Assembly: GCA_022925895.1 (NCBI GenBank)
Contig: JAKSYS010000576.1
Location: 1 to 41,080 of the forward strand
From: Fragilaria crotonensis
Lineage: Eukaryota > Bacillariophyta > Fragilariophyceae > Fragilariales > Fragilariaceae
Length of the DNA: 41,080 nucleotides
Reading direction: 5' to 3'
Under the pieces are notes generated by a model. The model was not told the DNA's origin. It was given only the letters and a program-made list of their open reading frames with translations, and did no database searches. Of the stretch, positions 31,593 through 41,080 are shown piece by piece (the stretch's first letter is position 1; every line of letters starts with the position of its first letter). Both the position numbers and the translations under genes were made by a program.

Positions 31593-33607
31593 TCCGATGG
31601 CAAGGAGAAGCACGATCACAGCGTCGGCACTTCCACCCTGACAGGAGAGGAAGTCGACAGAAAGCAGGGAAATTCAGTGGCTACAAAGGATTATGTATTG
31701 TATGACATCCTTGATGACGCGAACGTTGACTGCTTCTCAACCTTGGAAGAGGTGGTACCGTTTATTGAAAAGTATGAGGTCAGATCGGGTAATCGTTTGA
31801 GAGTGCAACGTTCCATTTGCGACCGTTTCAAACAATTTCAATGTATGGAGCACGTCGACTGTCCGTTTCGTGTGTTGATATCTAGGCGGCGATCCGACGG
31901 TATGTTCTGCGTCCGAAAGATTACGGGTATGCACAGTGAGGTGTGCCGACCTAAACAGGCAGCTGATGGGAGAAAGTGGAAGAAGAGGCGAAATGCAGTG
32001 CTTGATGATGTTATCGATCAGATAGTTCGCACGAAGAAGGGAGCTCCAACACCGGCGGACGTTGTGAAGACAGCTGCGACGAAGTCGGGGGTTGTCGTTT
32101 CGTACATGACAGCGTACAGGGCGCTACGCTTTCAAACCAGTAGCATGAGAAATGCTTCCGTGAAAAACTTCGAAATGGTCATCCCATTTTTGGAGGGCTT
32201 GAAGAAAACGAATCCTGGTTCTGTGATTGGGTATACTAGGGATGAGGAGAAGAGACTTGTCGATCTTCATGTATTTCCTGGTATCATGAATGGGTTGCTG
32301 AAGTTTGTTCGACCAGTAGTGTCGTTGGATGCTACACATTTGAGGAGCGAACACAAGGGAACTCTGTACATAGCATCAGTTCTCAGTGGGTGCAATGACA
32401 TCTTCCCCATGGGTTTATGATCTCCGCCGGAAACGAGGATGGAGCAACGTGGAAAAAGATGCTTGAATTGTTGAAAAAGCGTGTCCAATCATTGATGATC
32501 AGGGCTATGGCGACACTGACACGGATGGCGTTGTTAGGCCGCCGTTTCTTTTCATTTCAGACAGAGACAAAGGCCTGAAGGAGGCATTGAAATCGGTGTT
32601 CCCGAATAAGTACGAAATGAGCTGTGCTAGACACATCGAAGCGAATGTAACGCAGAAGTATGGAAAGCAGTGTTCGAAGTTTGTGTTCAATAGCAAATCA
32701 TTCTCAACACGAAATGCCAGCCTGTTGCTAGATGAGATTCGAAAGGTCAAGCCAGAGGCCGCCACATATTTGGAAGGCATAACGGCGTCAGGTGTTCTGT
32801 GGCAGAGTACTCAGTGGTACTCAGATTCACCGTCACCGTCACCTGCTCAGTTGCCTCCAAGGTATGGGATTGTAACTTCGAACACTTCCGAGTCGGCGAA
32901 CAGTATGTTATCGGAAGCAAGGAATCTTGGATGGCTGGAGGCTGTGAACAAAATTCTTGACATAATGACGACGAGAGTGTGTGCTTGCCGAAAGAAGTAT
33001 GCTGAACGAGATGGATCGGAGGTGGTGCCTAGAGTTGCCCAGATTCTAAAACGTAGGTGGGATGCCGCTGCGTCTATGACGGTCGATGAGTTGGAGGTGG
33101 GGTGTGGTGACTTCAAGGTGGTGGAACCAATATCGATAGTTGATGAAAATGGCGATGACAATGTGCAACGGATGGCACGATCCTATGGAGATCCAGACCG
33201 TGTCCTTGTTGTCAAACCATACTTGGAGTGGTGCAGCTGCGGGGTATGGCAAGACTTCCTGTACCCGTGTCGACATGCATGTGCAGTCTTCAGGAAATGG
33301 CAGGAAAAGGAATTCAGTTATGTTCTGAGAAGTTTGGTCCATCCATTCTACACATTTGAGTTCGTGCACAACACTTTCAAGAAGAACGTTTTCCCTGTAT
33401 GCTTGGAGACGACTGTATATGATGGTGAAACAAAGGAACCAAACGTGCCAAAACGGCAATCTGGACGACCGAAAACAAAACGATTCGCAAACGCAGTAAG
33501 TTCATTGAAAGCGAGATTCTCCTGTGAAATGTTCCATTTGTGGAAGAAGAGGGCACAACCGAAGAACTTGTCCTAGTGCACTAGTTGGTAACAATGACAA
33601 TAAGTAG
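31593..33607 (+). pseudogene. MULE transposase with DDE, SWIM and zinc-knuckle motifs, frameshifted
   Basis: Coding text is in frame from 31593, after a TAA at 31590, without an ATG. The N-terminal zinc-binding region has C and C (FQCMEHVDCPFRV) then H and C (GMHSEVC), like MuDR/FAR1 DNA-binding domains. The first catalytic Asp is in VVSLDATHL (codon 32328), followed by GTLYIASVLSGCNDIFPMG. One shift near 32415-32560 leads to the second Asp in FISDRDKGLKEAL (codon 32560) and CARHIEANV. The Glu is in TSNTSESANSML (codon 32890). The SWIM finger reads WCSCGVWQDFLYPCRHAC (about 33229-33282). After GRPKTKR (about 33460) two more shifts lead to a CCHC knuckle, CSICGRRGHNRRTC, and a stop at 33607. 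All catalytic residues survive, but the frame is broken at least three times. Confidence 0.9.
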
Positions 33608-33690
33608 AAGAAACGAGAACGGGTACATCATGAAGCATGCCACGATGAGATCATTGTTTATGTAAGATTGGAAATTTGCTTCAATAGGTC

Positions 33691-34170
33691 GTACAGTACC
33701 GTGACGCAGATTGTGTATGGGACTACTGTTGATCTCAGATTTGGTGCCATTTTGTTGACCATATAGATGAAGATTGAGTTGTTGTTCTGAAACAAAAGAG
33801 CAGAGAAGAATTATGACCACACTCAAAGTATGACGCTTAGTAAACGAACGACAGATGAGAAGTGAGTGATGATGATGTTCGTTGCGTATGTACGACATGG
33901 TGGAGCGATGAGTGTGAACCATCTTTGATGAATGTTACGAGATGGTGTACCATGACGTCCGTGGAGGTCGGGCATGGCAGGCGACAAAAGCGCGATATAG
34001 TAAAAAGGGGCAAAACAATGCGTGATATTGTAAATGCCTCTTTTCAAAATGCGTGATATTGTAAAATACAATTGTAAATGTAGTATATAGTAAAATACGA
34101 ATTTGTGGATAGTAAGTCATTGTACTATATTGAAAAGTGGCAAAAAAATGCGTGATATTGTAATTTCCCC
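33691..34170 (-). repeat. MULE right terminal inverted repeat (480 bp)
   Basis: Inverted copy of 26639-27116, ending GTAATTTCCCC at 34170. It carries the same three TACAATATCACGCATT sites in its outer 155 bp. Confidence 0.95.
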
Positions 34171-34179
34171 TTTACATTA
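34171..34179 (+). repeat. MULE target-site duplication, right
   Basis: TTTACATTA directly after the right inverted repeat, identical to 26630-26638. Confidence 0.95.
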
Positions 34180-34343
34180 TTCTTCACAGACCTCGTTTCG
34201 TAGGAAGTATCAGGTAGCATTGTACTTCACGAGCTCCTTATGCGCTGCCGGGCTGCCGTACTCTGGCTATCTCAGACCAATGCACAGTACGCCCCTCGTA
34301 ATACAGTACTGTACATGGTCCTTGGGCGTCTTGGTTCCCATGT

Positions 34344-36202
34344 TTGCCCAATGCGCCTGGGATATGGCGGCACGAGGAGGCAAACAGGAGACATAGTGAA
34401 GAATTGAAACAACCTGGTATCAACTCGGAAACTAGACGCCATGGACTTTATATCGATAGCGGACACCGCTTGGGTTTGCATCGTAAGCTTGCGAGTGGTA
34501 ATAGTGGAGAGGATGACGACTTTGCCGAGATTTCTGGCGGCGGCAGCGATTCACTGTCATCGGCATCAACATCGGGACAAACCCTTGGTTTGGACACATC
34601 TTCCATGCATGTTGCGCAGGATGAGATTAGTGTCCTGACTGGCGATCAAACTCGTCCTTTCTTATCTCCATCAGCGGAAGCCGAACTACTCCTTCTTGCA
34701 ACAATTTCCTTCTTTGTAAGTGCTTTTGTTGTTTTGTTTTTGTTGCTGTTCTTTGATCTTTCCTTTGCCTGAAACTCTGAATACAGTGTAGCCGGCGCAA
34801 ACAATATGCTCACCTGTTGATAACGTTCAGATGTTGCCATGGTGATCATCACGGCCATGATTGCGAAACTGTACTCAGAGTGTTTGGAGACACGTCGTGG
34901 CGAAGCACCTGCTCCACGATCATACGCGTATCGCATGGTGGATGGACAAAACGAATTAATCGAGCATGAAGAGGATGATAGCGACGGTGCTGAACAGGAC
35001 GAATACCTAGATTCAGGCGACGAGCAAGATCCAATTAATAGAATGTATCCACGAACTTTACGAGACCAGCCTTGGGTTTGACCAAGAAACCATGTCCAAG
35101 GCCCAGGTGTTGAAAGCGCCTACTGTTTTGTTCTCTCATGCTGAACATTACGTTTGTCACGTGGGGTCTCTTGCAGGAGCGCATGCTCACTCGCCGCTAT
35201 CCGCGAATAACGGGAGTACTTTACGTATTCCTATGCTCTTGTCTTTACCAACCGATTCTGGACGCTCATTATTTCAAGCCTATTTTGGATCTATCTCAAG
35301 CCGCGTCGCTCGCGCTCGACCGTCATTTACGAATACTCGTTCCCGAGCATTAGCAACATGTTGAGTTCGTGGTGCCAATATGAAGCCTTGCGATATGTGT
35401 CGTTTCCCGCAACAACTCTCTTCAAGTCGTTCAAGTTGGCACCAGTCATGGCCATGGGCAAGATTTTGGGCAACAAGACGTGTGAGTCTGCCTACGTTTT
35501 TGTGCTCGTAAACATAACTTCCCCATCGTTGCTCACAATTCCACCATCTTGCACAGACCCAACATACGACTACTTTGTTGCACTCGTCATTGGTGTTGGA
35601 ATCACTTTCTTCATGTCATCCAGTGACGATTTGAAATTCGGATACGACATTTACGGAGAAGCGAGTGCAACATGGACGGGTGTTATGCTCCTGTTCCTGT
35701 ACCTCTTTTTGATTCCTTCACATCGCAGTGGCAATCTCGCATGTTTCAGCGTCATCGTGACTTGTCCATGGTGGAGCTCATGTTTTGCCACGTCGGCCTT
35801 TTCCACTGTCCTGGCCTTTGTCACCTTGCTCCACACGAAAATTGACACCAGCACTCTCGTTCATTACCAACCACCCCGAAATTCATTTGCACTTTTCGCA
35901 TTTTCCATTTGCTCCACGATTGGTCAGATTTTCATTTTCTACACTATCAAGAACTTTGGTGCCGTCGTCTTTACCTTGATCATGACGACTCGCATTTTGT
36001 TGAGCATTGCCTTCTCGTGTATCTTGTACGGACATGAAGTTACGGGCGTTGGCTTTATGGGCCTCATGATGGTGATGGGCGCCGTTTGTACCGCATCAAG
36101 CGCAAGGCGGAGGGTCAGAAAATATTGAAATGGCAGGGTATGGACGACAATGACAAGGAGCAAGAATTGGTACAAGAATGGCATGAACATGTCGATATGT
36201 AA
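34344..36202 (+). pseudogene. SLC35B-type nucleotide-sugar/PAPS transporter (UAA family), multiply frameshifted
   Basis: A hydrophilic, Ser-rich head is followed by a first helix and a possible intron with donor GTAAGT at about 34716. Text resumes near 34833 (VAMVIITAMIAKLYSECLE) with an acidic loop. Family landmarks follow in changing frames: FDQETMSKAQVLK, ITFVTWGLLQERMLTR, then VIYEYSFPSISN and LSSWCQYEALRYVSFP with KLAPVMAMGKILG. Next come FDSFTSQWQSRMFQ, the block GQIFIFYTIKNFGAVVFTL and MTTRILLSIAFSC, and a basic tail (KRKAEGQKILKW) ending at 36202. This order matches the UAA family (SLC35B2/B3 carry PAPS into the Golgi; SLC35B1 is ATP/UDP-sugar related). An intron at 35482-35556 (GTGAGT...CACAG, 75 bp) is a multiple of three without a stop. 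I count at least six frame changes, so no transporter is made from this copy. Confidence 0.82.
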
Positions 36203-36256
36203 AAAGCCAGTGTAAACGGGGTAAAAAGTCGGAATTACTTGTACTGTGTCACGTCT

Positions 36257-37396
36257 TCATTCGCTGTCGTGCTTAGAAGGTGATTCCACCCAAAGATTGT
36301 TGGCTGTCATTTTTCGTGAGTGACATTTGATTGTTGTCATGACGGACATCGTTTTCCGCAGCGAACGCAACTTCTGAACAACCGAATCATCATGTTGCTG
36401 CTTTCCATTTAGATTCTGAACTGACTCACGAAACGATCGAAAGGATTCTTTCCATGCGGACGACTTTGATTCATCCTTGCCTCCTTCATCAAGTTTGGTG
36501 AGACTGCTATTCGACAGTTTTTGAAAGGATTTGCGCCAAGAATTTCTCATTCTGTGTTCTAGATTCGTGATGGGACCCCCGTTTTGGTCGGTGTACTAGC
36601 GACAGAATCATCGCCTCCATTTCCTTTTTGCTTGCCTGATCCAAGTTCACTTGCGACAGACTCGTCATGGATGGATTCCGCCAAAACCAATAGGAACCAG
36701 TAGTAGGGTAGGGGATTTTGCCGATGCACCCGCCGCCAAACCACCGTCCTTCTCTTGCTGTGCGAGATCGGATGCGCTCTTGAAAGAATTGCGCCAATGC
36801 CAATAGTTCTTTTGCGATTGCTTCACTGCCTCGTCATTGTTCTTCGCGTCAACACCATGGGCATGTCCCACGGTACCCAAGCTAACTGTGGACAAGGTCT
36901 TTTTGATGGTTTCCGTCCATTCCCAGTAGCCTCCTCCTGGTGTCACCTTTGGCACCGAATCGGAACTCGTGTCCAATGTCTCGGGTGAAACTGCAGTTTC
37001 CTGTTTCGCCTTGCCAAGCTTGCTGAGATCAAGATTCGAAAGTGTACCCTTGACAGTCTCCTTCCAACCCCAATAGTTCGTTGGGGGAGATGCTGAAACA
37101 GGCGAAGCACTCTGTGACACCTCTTCCATCACTTCGGTCGCTGCATCGTTTTCCACGACAACCACAACCATTTTTATTCTGCTGGAACCGATAACTTTTT
37201 TCGATTCACTTGGATTCGTCGATGGAACACAAAGTACACTCCGAGCACTTTCTAGTAGGACGAGGATGATTAGACTACTACTCGGGTAGAGCGTCGCGAC
37301 TGCAATTAATGCTCTCAGACATGCCATGAATCTAGGTGACACCACCAGTGTAAACATGCACGCGTGCACACACCAATAATTCGTGGTACGCACCAT
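36257..37396 (-). pseudogene. Protein of repeated YWxW-type motifs, frameshifted
   Basis: The minus-strand gene reads from ATG 37396, or more likely from a later ATG such as 37171, which has a good AAAATGG context. It contains about six units of roughly 45 residues, each with an aromatic core: NYWGWKETVKGTLSNLDLSK, GYWEWTETIKKTLSTVSLG, NYWHWRNSFKSAS, SYWFWRNPSMTSLSQVNLD, NSWRKSFQKLSNSSLTKLD and AWKESFRSFRESVQNLN. Linkers are Lys/Glu/Ala rich. The frame shifts near 36690 and near 36555, and the stop is at 36257. If the far upstream ATG is used, two hydrophobic segments precede the repeats. I do not recognise the family. The repeat resembles an amphipathic, membrane- or carbohydrate-touching helix; that is a guess. 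Confidence 0.6.
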
Positions 37397-37987
37397 TCCA
37401 CTCTCGGTGAGACCATATGCAGCATTTACTGCACTTTACACCATGAAGACTGAGAGCCAGTATGGCGTACTTGTATCTACCGCCACAACGTCAGTCCGAT
37501 GAACGACGCGATGTGAAAAGGTGTGATTCATTCCAATGAAGCTATCACTCATCTGCTGGAAGTTTGGCCGACAGACCGCTGATCCCGGACGGATCCGATT
37601 TAGAATGCAATGAAATGACGTCAAGCGTACAAGTGTACCTGAACATATCTTTTGGGGGTCGCGGGAAAGGTCGTGTATGCAACACATGGTACTAGTACTG
37701 CAAGGTGTGCCGGGAAAGTGTTCCAAATATCATACACCTAAACGATATGCATACTGCATACTATGATACTACACTACTCGGAGTTCCACAAAAATCTCAA
37801 AACCTCAAAACACGATACGCGGAGTATTGTAGATATTGTCAGGATAGAGTCGTCTGTCCTGCCATCCGACATGCGCGGGGACCTCACAGTTCCAGCGTAG
37901 GTAGACTAAACTGAACCACCTAGTCACTTCTACTTGTGCATGACGATTAATAGTCTTTGTTGCTACTTTAACCTCTTTTAGTTGACC
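37397..37987. other. 5' flank of copia element, possible long terminal repeat
   Basis: This is 590 bp. The right part should hold the 5' long terminal repeat and leader of the copia element that starts at 37988, but the partner repeat lies beyond the window, so borders and primer site cannot be set. Confidence 0.4.
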
Positions 37988-39202
37988 ATGTCCGAGCCTT
38001 CTACTCCCTCCCAAACCGCTGGTACTGCTAGCATCACCCCAGGTGATGCTGTGAACGTGACTCCCGTTCGTTTAGTCCACCCCACGTCGCAAATCCTTGA
38101 TTTGTTCGTGGACATCCTCGATGAGGAGGAGGCGGACCGTACGAAGTTAAAGGAAGGGATCACGCTTCTTTTCAGTCAACATTGGCGTGTCCGTAAGTGG
38201 AGCGATATGAAGTTATTCACGTCTGAGGACGTCAAGACAGCTCTGGTTTCCGGCAACGGAATGCCAGAGGAGCTTTTAGCCCCTGTCGTTGTCAAAAAGG
38301 TGGGCTGTATCGTTGATTACGCCCGCATTGGCATTTTGACGCCGGATCTGACTTTGGACGTTATCATGAGTCAGCTTGATGCTTCTAAACAGAAGGCATC
38401 TCCTACTGGTTCTATCGTTGGCTCCCCTTTGCGTAAAGGTTCCGAACTCTACGACAAGAAGAACATGCCAAAGTTGAGCAAGTTCTCTGGCTTGGATGAG
38501 GATTACTTCGCGTGGAAGGACGCCACGGTGAACTCAATGGGCATTGGTGGTTTTGGTATCTTCTTGAAAGATGCGGCCGAAGTCCAAAAGTACCCGAGTG
38601 TCGGAGAGAGCGTATTTTACCTCCTCCGCACTGCGGTTCATGGGGGCCAGGCTCAATCAATTGCCCAGGCGATGGTTGACGACGACAAGCTAGATCCGGT
38701 GGCGTTGTGGGCTGATCTTGCAGCCTACTACGATACTACGATCAACCGCGCTAACGTGGTCTTGTTCGACGTCAGACGTCTTCTTAGTATTCGCTTGGAT
38801 CCTGACGTTTCCGGGTCGAGTTTTGTTTCGGACTTCCGCGACTGCCTTCAGCGTCTCAGGAAGAATAAAGCAAAACTCGCTGAAGACAAAGATACCCTCC
38901 GAGCTCTGTTATTGGTTGCGATTCAAGACGAGGCGTTCGATTCAGTTCGTGACTCCATCGTTCATCGTCCCGACAGCAGCGTGGAGGCAATCTTGACCGA
39001 AATACGTGAGCGCGAAACATCGCTCAACATCAAGGATCAAGCGTCGGGTGTTTCTGGTGACGGTGCATCTGGTACTAGACACTCGCGTCGGACCGTTTCC
39101 ACATCTGCCGGAACTCAACAGAGATCGGCAGGAGGTGAACCGGGACCGATGAACAGGAAGTGGATCATTCGAAGTTTCCAGATACTTGGAAAATCGGGAT
39201 AG
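37988..39202 (+). CDS. Copia gag-like polyprotein part
   Basis: The frame gives 404 residues from ATG 37988 (MSEPSTPSQTAG) to the stop after a late frameshift near 39170. It is helical with the gag-type segment MPKLSKFSGLDEDYFAWKDA and the body LWADLAAYYDTTINRANVVL. After the shift coding text continues in another frame (KLLLEWRIEAHR). It would form the capsid of the retrotransposon particle. Confidence 0.8.
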   Translation: MSEPSTPSQTAGTASITPGDAVNVTPVRLVHPTSQILDLFVDILDEEEADRTKLKEGITLLFSQHWRVRKWSDMKLFTSEDVKTALVSGNGMPEELLAPVVVKKVGCIVDYARIGILTPDLTLDVIMSQLDASKQKASPTGSIVGSPLRKGSELYDKKNMPKLSKFSGLDEDYFAWKDATVNSMGIGGFGIFLKDAAEVQKYPSVGESVFYLLRTAVHGGQAQSIAQAMVDDDKLDPVALWADLAAYYDTTINRANVVLFDVRRLLSIRLDPDVSGSSFVSDFRDCLQRLRKNKAKLAEDKDTLRALLLVAIQDEAFDSVRDSIVHRPDSSVEAILTEIRERETSLNIKDQASGVSGDGASGTRHSRRTVSTSAGTQQRSAGGEPGPMNRKWIIRSFQILGKSG

Positions 39203-39525
39203 GTGCTTCGTTTTTAAGCTTTTACTCGAGTGGCGCATTGAGGCCCACAGGGTAGAATCAATTTCAACTCAACGAGCAATTCAACACCATAGTTGAGCGG
39301 TTCAAGACAACCGCTACTGGCAATGGAAAGCGCGGAAAACAGAACAAGTCTCGCCGATCGAAGAAGGCTAAGGCTGGTTCGACGTCTAGTACCCCGATGG
39401 CACTGCTACTACTGTCAGAACCGGGTAACGATGACGGTTCCGACGGCTCCGGTGACGAGCTGGTGACGAGAAAGCGAATCCGTTTGCAGAAGAGCCGTCG
39501 GATTCTCTCCGAACGCAGCGCCTGA

Positions 39526-40500
39526 CTTCTTGCAGAGGAGGAAACTTCCGTTCGCGTCCTTCGCCGTGTTACTCGTTTGAATGAATTTATTTCGGAAGTC
39601 GACTCCTCTCAACAAATTCTTGTATCGGACACCGGGAATGATCAAACCTTGGTGACGTCCATCTGGAAGGTTGTGAGGAGGACCGGACGCGAGGTAATGA
39701 TGACCGGGGCTTTTGCTGGCCGAAACGTTGGCGAAGTTTTTCCAGTTGTCTCTGCCGTAGCGAAATTGATTGGTGAGGATGGTAAAGCCTACGCGGCATA
39801 TGCTCACGAGGCTTTACTAGATTCAAACCCCCAACAGACAGAATCCCTACTTTCTGTACATCAGTCTTTGCGGGACCAGAGGAATGGTATCGATGATCGC
39901 GCGCGTTGCGAACGCGGCGTCGATGGAAAACCTGGTCTCCAAATGGCTCGATTTGGAAAACACAAGCTTCCTTTTTACTTTGATGGCACCAAGTGTTTTT
40001 TTGAAGTTCATCGCATCACTGATTCAGAGGAGCTATCGTTACCAAGGGTATCTTTGACGGATGGATCCGTTGCCTACGAACCGATGGCGCGACTCCATTC
40101 ACGTCGGCGACCCGCGACTCCGATTCATACCGATGCATGTTGGAAGCGGTTTTTGGGTTTCACCCCTGATCACGTTGTTGCTAAGACATTGTCTGCGACG
40201 ACACAATTGGTTCCGACGGTCGAAGCGGAGACGAGAGAGATGATGCGCGACCACTTTCAAACGCGGTTGCCAGAGCTCAAAGTACGACGTGTCAATGATG
40301 TTTGTTATGTTGACACGTTCTTCTCTTCGCTCCCGTTGGTTCGAGGTTTTAAATGCTGGAATCTTTATTGTTTCCGGCGAACAGGTTTGGACGTCGCATT
40401 CTTAATGCGCCGCCAATCTCAGAGTCCGACGACGTTACCGAAGCTGGTGGCCGACTGTGGTGCACCGACGGTGATCAAGTCAGATAACGCACGAATTTAA
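39526..40500 (+). pseudogene. Copia protease and integrase, frameshifted at both ends
   Basis: The open text begins after the in-frame TGA at 39523. The protease active site is VSDTGNDQTLV (DTG). The integrase part has WKRFLGFTPDHVVAKTL, then the first catalytic Asp in VCYVDTFFSSL and the second in VIKSDNARI. Just after this Asp the frame breaks (TAA at 40498); the EFKGKRW text expected next is in another frame, and the third catalytic residue (Glu near 40585) is also out of frame. Confidence 0.85.
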
Positions 40501-41080
40501 GGGTAAACGTTGGGTCGATTATCTTACTTCGATGTCGATTCGTTCTGAGTTCACGGAGGCCCACCATCCAACGAGAACCTCGCGGAGCTCGCGGCAGTGC
40601 TTTGAAAGCCGCGACTGTCCATCTTATGAAAATCACCGGCTGCCCCTTAATTGTGGTGCTTCGCGTTGGAATATGTATGTCTTTTACGGACGGTACTTGC
40701 TCGACGAAGTCTGAACTGGTCGACACCACACGAAGCACACTGGGGCGACAGACCGGATATAAGTGTCTTTCGTTTCGTTTTTTGGCAGCCGATTTGGTAT
40801 TACAATCCACGTCAACCTTTTCCACAACCTAAGATGTTAAAAGGCCGTTTTCTGGGTATTGCTCAGAATATCGGAGACGCGTTTTGTTTCTTAATCTTAA
40901 CTCAACCCGATGACGAAACGGAGACTTCTCCACAGGTGTTAGCTCGATCGGTGATACGCAGACGATACCCGCGTGATGATACGTCGGAGATTGTCCCCGC
41001 ATCGCCCTCGACGACGCTATCGTTTTATTGCAACGATGAACGTACACTTCTCGCCGACCCGAGTTCGATCGATGACGGCG

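Larger units (their letters stand above)
26639..34170. mobile_element. Complete 7.5-kb Mutator-like element (MULE) with Ulp1 and accessory gene
   Basis: The element has near-identical terminal inverted repeats (26639-27116 and 33691-34170) starting GGGGAAATTACAATATCACG and is bounded by the perfect 9-bp duplication TTTACATTA. The plus strand carries a Ulp1-type cysteine protease (30487-31218) and a MULE transposase (31593-33607). The minus strand carries a long accessory gene (27264-29659). The two units diverge from a region at 29660-30486. Ulp1-carrying MULEs are known in plants (the Kaonashi group); this arrangement with a divergent accessory gene in an alga is, as far as I know, not described. 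Almost all frames carry 1-nt shifts, so this copy is probably defective although its ends look young. Confidence 0.93.
37988..41080 (+). mobile_element. Ty1/copia (CoDi-like) retrotransposon, 5' portion, frameshifted
   Basis: The element continues off the right edge. Order: gag (37988-39202), a linker with a Lys/Arg-rich stretch (39290-39370), aspartic protease and integrase (39526-40500), then integrase C-terminal text in shifting frames to 41080 (FTEAHHP near 40553, GRFLGIAQNIGDAFCFL near 40842, RSVIRRRYPRDD near 40948). The order gag-protease-integrase before reverse transcriptase is diagnostic of copia. Breaks are seen near 39180, at a TGA at 39523, near 40493, near 40590 and later. It is a different copy from the 20.4-kb remnant, which covers only the downstream half. 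Confidence 0.88.

Noticed and set aside
1..41080. tRNA or rRNA genes
   Set aside because: I looked for cloverleaf-like segments and rRNA blocks and saw none that I could support by eye.

Overview
This window is nuclear DNA of a photosynthetic stramenopile, most likely a pennate diatom. I infer this from short GT-AG introns (70-158 bp), Ty1/copia remnants resembling the diatom CoDi groups, strongly acidic nuclear proteins, and a mix of animal-like, plant-like and bacterial-like genes. No species can be named from the sequence alone. All calls were made by reading; no database search or alignment program was run.

Region 1 (1-17 kb) is a compact genic block. It holds the 3' end of a nucleostemin/GNL3-type ribosome-biogenesis GTPase, a broken duplicate of LEO1, an unrecognised 537-residue protein with an internal duplication, an intact LEO1 (Paf1 complex), and an EAPP-family gene divergent from LEO1. 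These are followed by an HtrL/YibB-type membrane-anchored protein, a frameshifted ankyrin-repeat gene, a five-exon gene with two TB2/DP1/HVA22 (REEP) domains, a broken secretory cyclophilin, and an FkbM-type methyltransferase.

Region 2 (17-26.5 kb) is decayed accessory DNA. It contains a 2.4-copy tandem repeat, a broken acidic protein gene, and a complete but internally deleted 1249-bp hAT element with a perfect 8-bp target duplication. Further along are a 5'-truncated copia remnant, a glycosyltransferase broken at two homopolymers, 1.7 kb of AT-rich non-coding DNA, and an amino-acid transporter pseudogene that still keeps its splice sites and an 18-nt microexon.

Region 3 (26,639-34,170) is the most interesting part. 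It is a 7532-bp Mutator-like element (MULE) with about 480-bp terminal inverted repeats, roughly 98% identical by eye, and a perfect 9-bp target duplication. Its cargo is divergent. The plus strand carries a Ulp1-type SUMO-protease domain followed by a MULE transposase (N-terminal zinc-binding region, DDE residues, SWIM finger, zinc knuckle). The minus strand carries a long accessory protein with a candidate 2-oxoglutarate/Fe(II) dioxygenase signature. The divergent promoter holds two tandem E2F-consensus sites. Most of its reading frames carry 1-nt frameshifts.

Region 4 (34.2-41 kb) has a broken SLC35B-type nucleotide-sugar/PAPS transporter directly downstream of the MULE, a broken protein built of aromatic YWxW repeats, and the 5' half (gag, protease, integrase) of a copia element that runs off the window.

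Common themes are poly-aspartate nuclear proteins, cell-surface glycan genes (YibB-like, FkbM, glycosyltransferase, SLC35B), and a high rate of single-nucleotide frameshifts in accessory genes while LEO1, EAPP, FkbM and the REEP gene stay open. Either many real pseudogenes are present or the assembly was not fully polished; the sequence alone cannot decide between these.
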